From assembly GCF_000987775.1 (NCBI RefSeq), contig NZ_LAHO01000013.1, forward strand, positions 1 to 64,000: a DNA stretch of 64,000 bases, given 5' to 3'. The DNA is from Arsukibacterium ikkense. GTDB lineage: Bacteria; Pseudomonadota; Gammaproteobacteria; Enterobacterales; Alteromonadaceae. Below are positions 63,821-64,000 of this stretch, piece by piece. How positions within the stretch are numbered: position 1 is the stretch's first letter; every line of letters begins with the position of its first letter. The position numbers were made by a program, and so were the translations under genes. The notes under the pieces are model-generated. The model worked only from the letters and a program-made list of their open reading frames with translations, had not been told where the DNA came from and searched no databases.

Positions 63821-63835
63821 TGGTAAGACCAATTT
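63821..63835. promoter_or_regulatory. PdhR-type operator 2
   Basis: ATTGGTAAGACCAAT matches the PdhR box ATTGGT-N3-ACCAAT exactly, 38 bases before the pdhR start. Pyruvate-relieved autoregulation of the pdhR operon is expected. Confidence 0.85.
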
Positions 63836-63872
63836 ACCGCTGTCGCATAAATAAGGACTTTACTAACCCATT

Positions 63873-64000
63873 ATGGCTGATTTAAAAATAAAGCCAGCAA
63901 AGCTGTCTGATCAGATAGTGGCGCAACTGGAACACCTGCTATTGGAAGGCAGTTTCGCGCCCGGGCAAAAGTTGCCGTCTGAGCGCGAGTTAGCGGAACG
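63873..64000 (+). CDS. pdhR: Pyruvate-responsive GntR regulator PdhR (start only)
   Basis: Only the first 42 codons are in the window, opening the GntR winged-helix domain: [20 protein letters not shown] followed by [13 protein letters not shown]. This matches the start of E. coli PdhR (KLSD.IEQQLE.LILEG...PGEKLPPERELA). PdhR represses pyruvate dehydrogenase genes (aceEF), which normally lie downstream and are outside this window. AAGGA lies upstream, and two PdhR-type boxes sit in the promoter region. Confidence 0.85.
   Translation, partial: MADLKIKPAKLSDQIVAQLEHLLLEGSFAPGQKLPSERELAE

Overview
The window is chromosomal DNA of a gammaproteobacterium. The housekeeping genes look like those of the Rheinheimera/Alishewanella/Arsukibacterium group or a neighbouring Alteromonadales-type lineage. 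This is inferred from gene content (gor-prlC-rsmJ neighbourhood, waaA/kdkA lipopolysaccharide genes, pdhR with its operators, YgjV, a YhiN-type flavoprotein, secreted S8 and S9 peptidases) and from the GC-richer look of the core genes. No rRNA, tRNA, CRISPR array or insertion sequence was seen.

The layout has three parts. (1) Bases 1-2.4 kb: a terminator of an upstream gene and katG. (2) About 2.4-31.0 kb: a visibly AT-richer genomic island lying between katG and gor. (3) 31.0-64.0 kb: ordinary chromosome, ending in the first codons of pdhR.

The island has at its right end four linked minus-strand genes for a tyrosine recombinase (complete R..HxxR..H..Y set), two further recombinase-like proteins and a small coiled-coil protein. 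This resembles the Gamma-Mobile-Trio (GmtY/GmtZ/GmtX) cassette. Its cargo, left to right, is: an XRE repressor with paired operators, divergent from a winged-helix protein plus SF2 helicase pair; a type II toxin-antitoxin pair matching RNase LS (RnlA/RnlB); an orphan AHH-nuclease toxin with a DUF1629/Imm11-type immunity protein; a three-gene operon of unrecognised membrane-associated proteins; a four-gene DISARM-like operon (adenine methyltransferase, unrecognised 920-aa protein in the drmE position, DrmA-type helicase, DrmB with DUF1998) that lacks drmC; an orphan ParS-like antitoxin; an SOS-boxed umuDC operon; and small conserved ORFs. A 15-bp sequence occurs in inverted orientation at the two island edges, and several long palindromes with 7-bp spacers lie in or beside the island.

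The most promising little-described items are the hybrid DISARM-like operon, the 8.9-10.4 kb membrane operon and the wHTH-helicase pair. All sit on one mobile element that seems to collect defensive and offensive functions. On the core side, notable items are a WaaA-KdkA fusion, an ABC permease fused to an M1 aminopeptidase, and a 7TM-PAS-GGDEF protein whose GGDEF signature has been lost.
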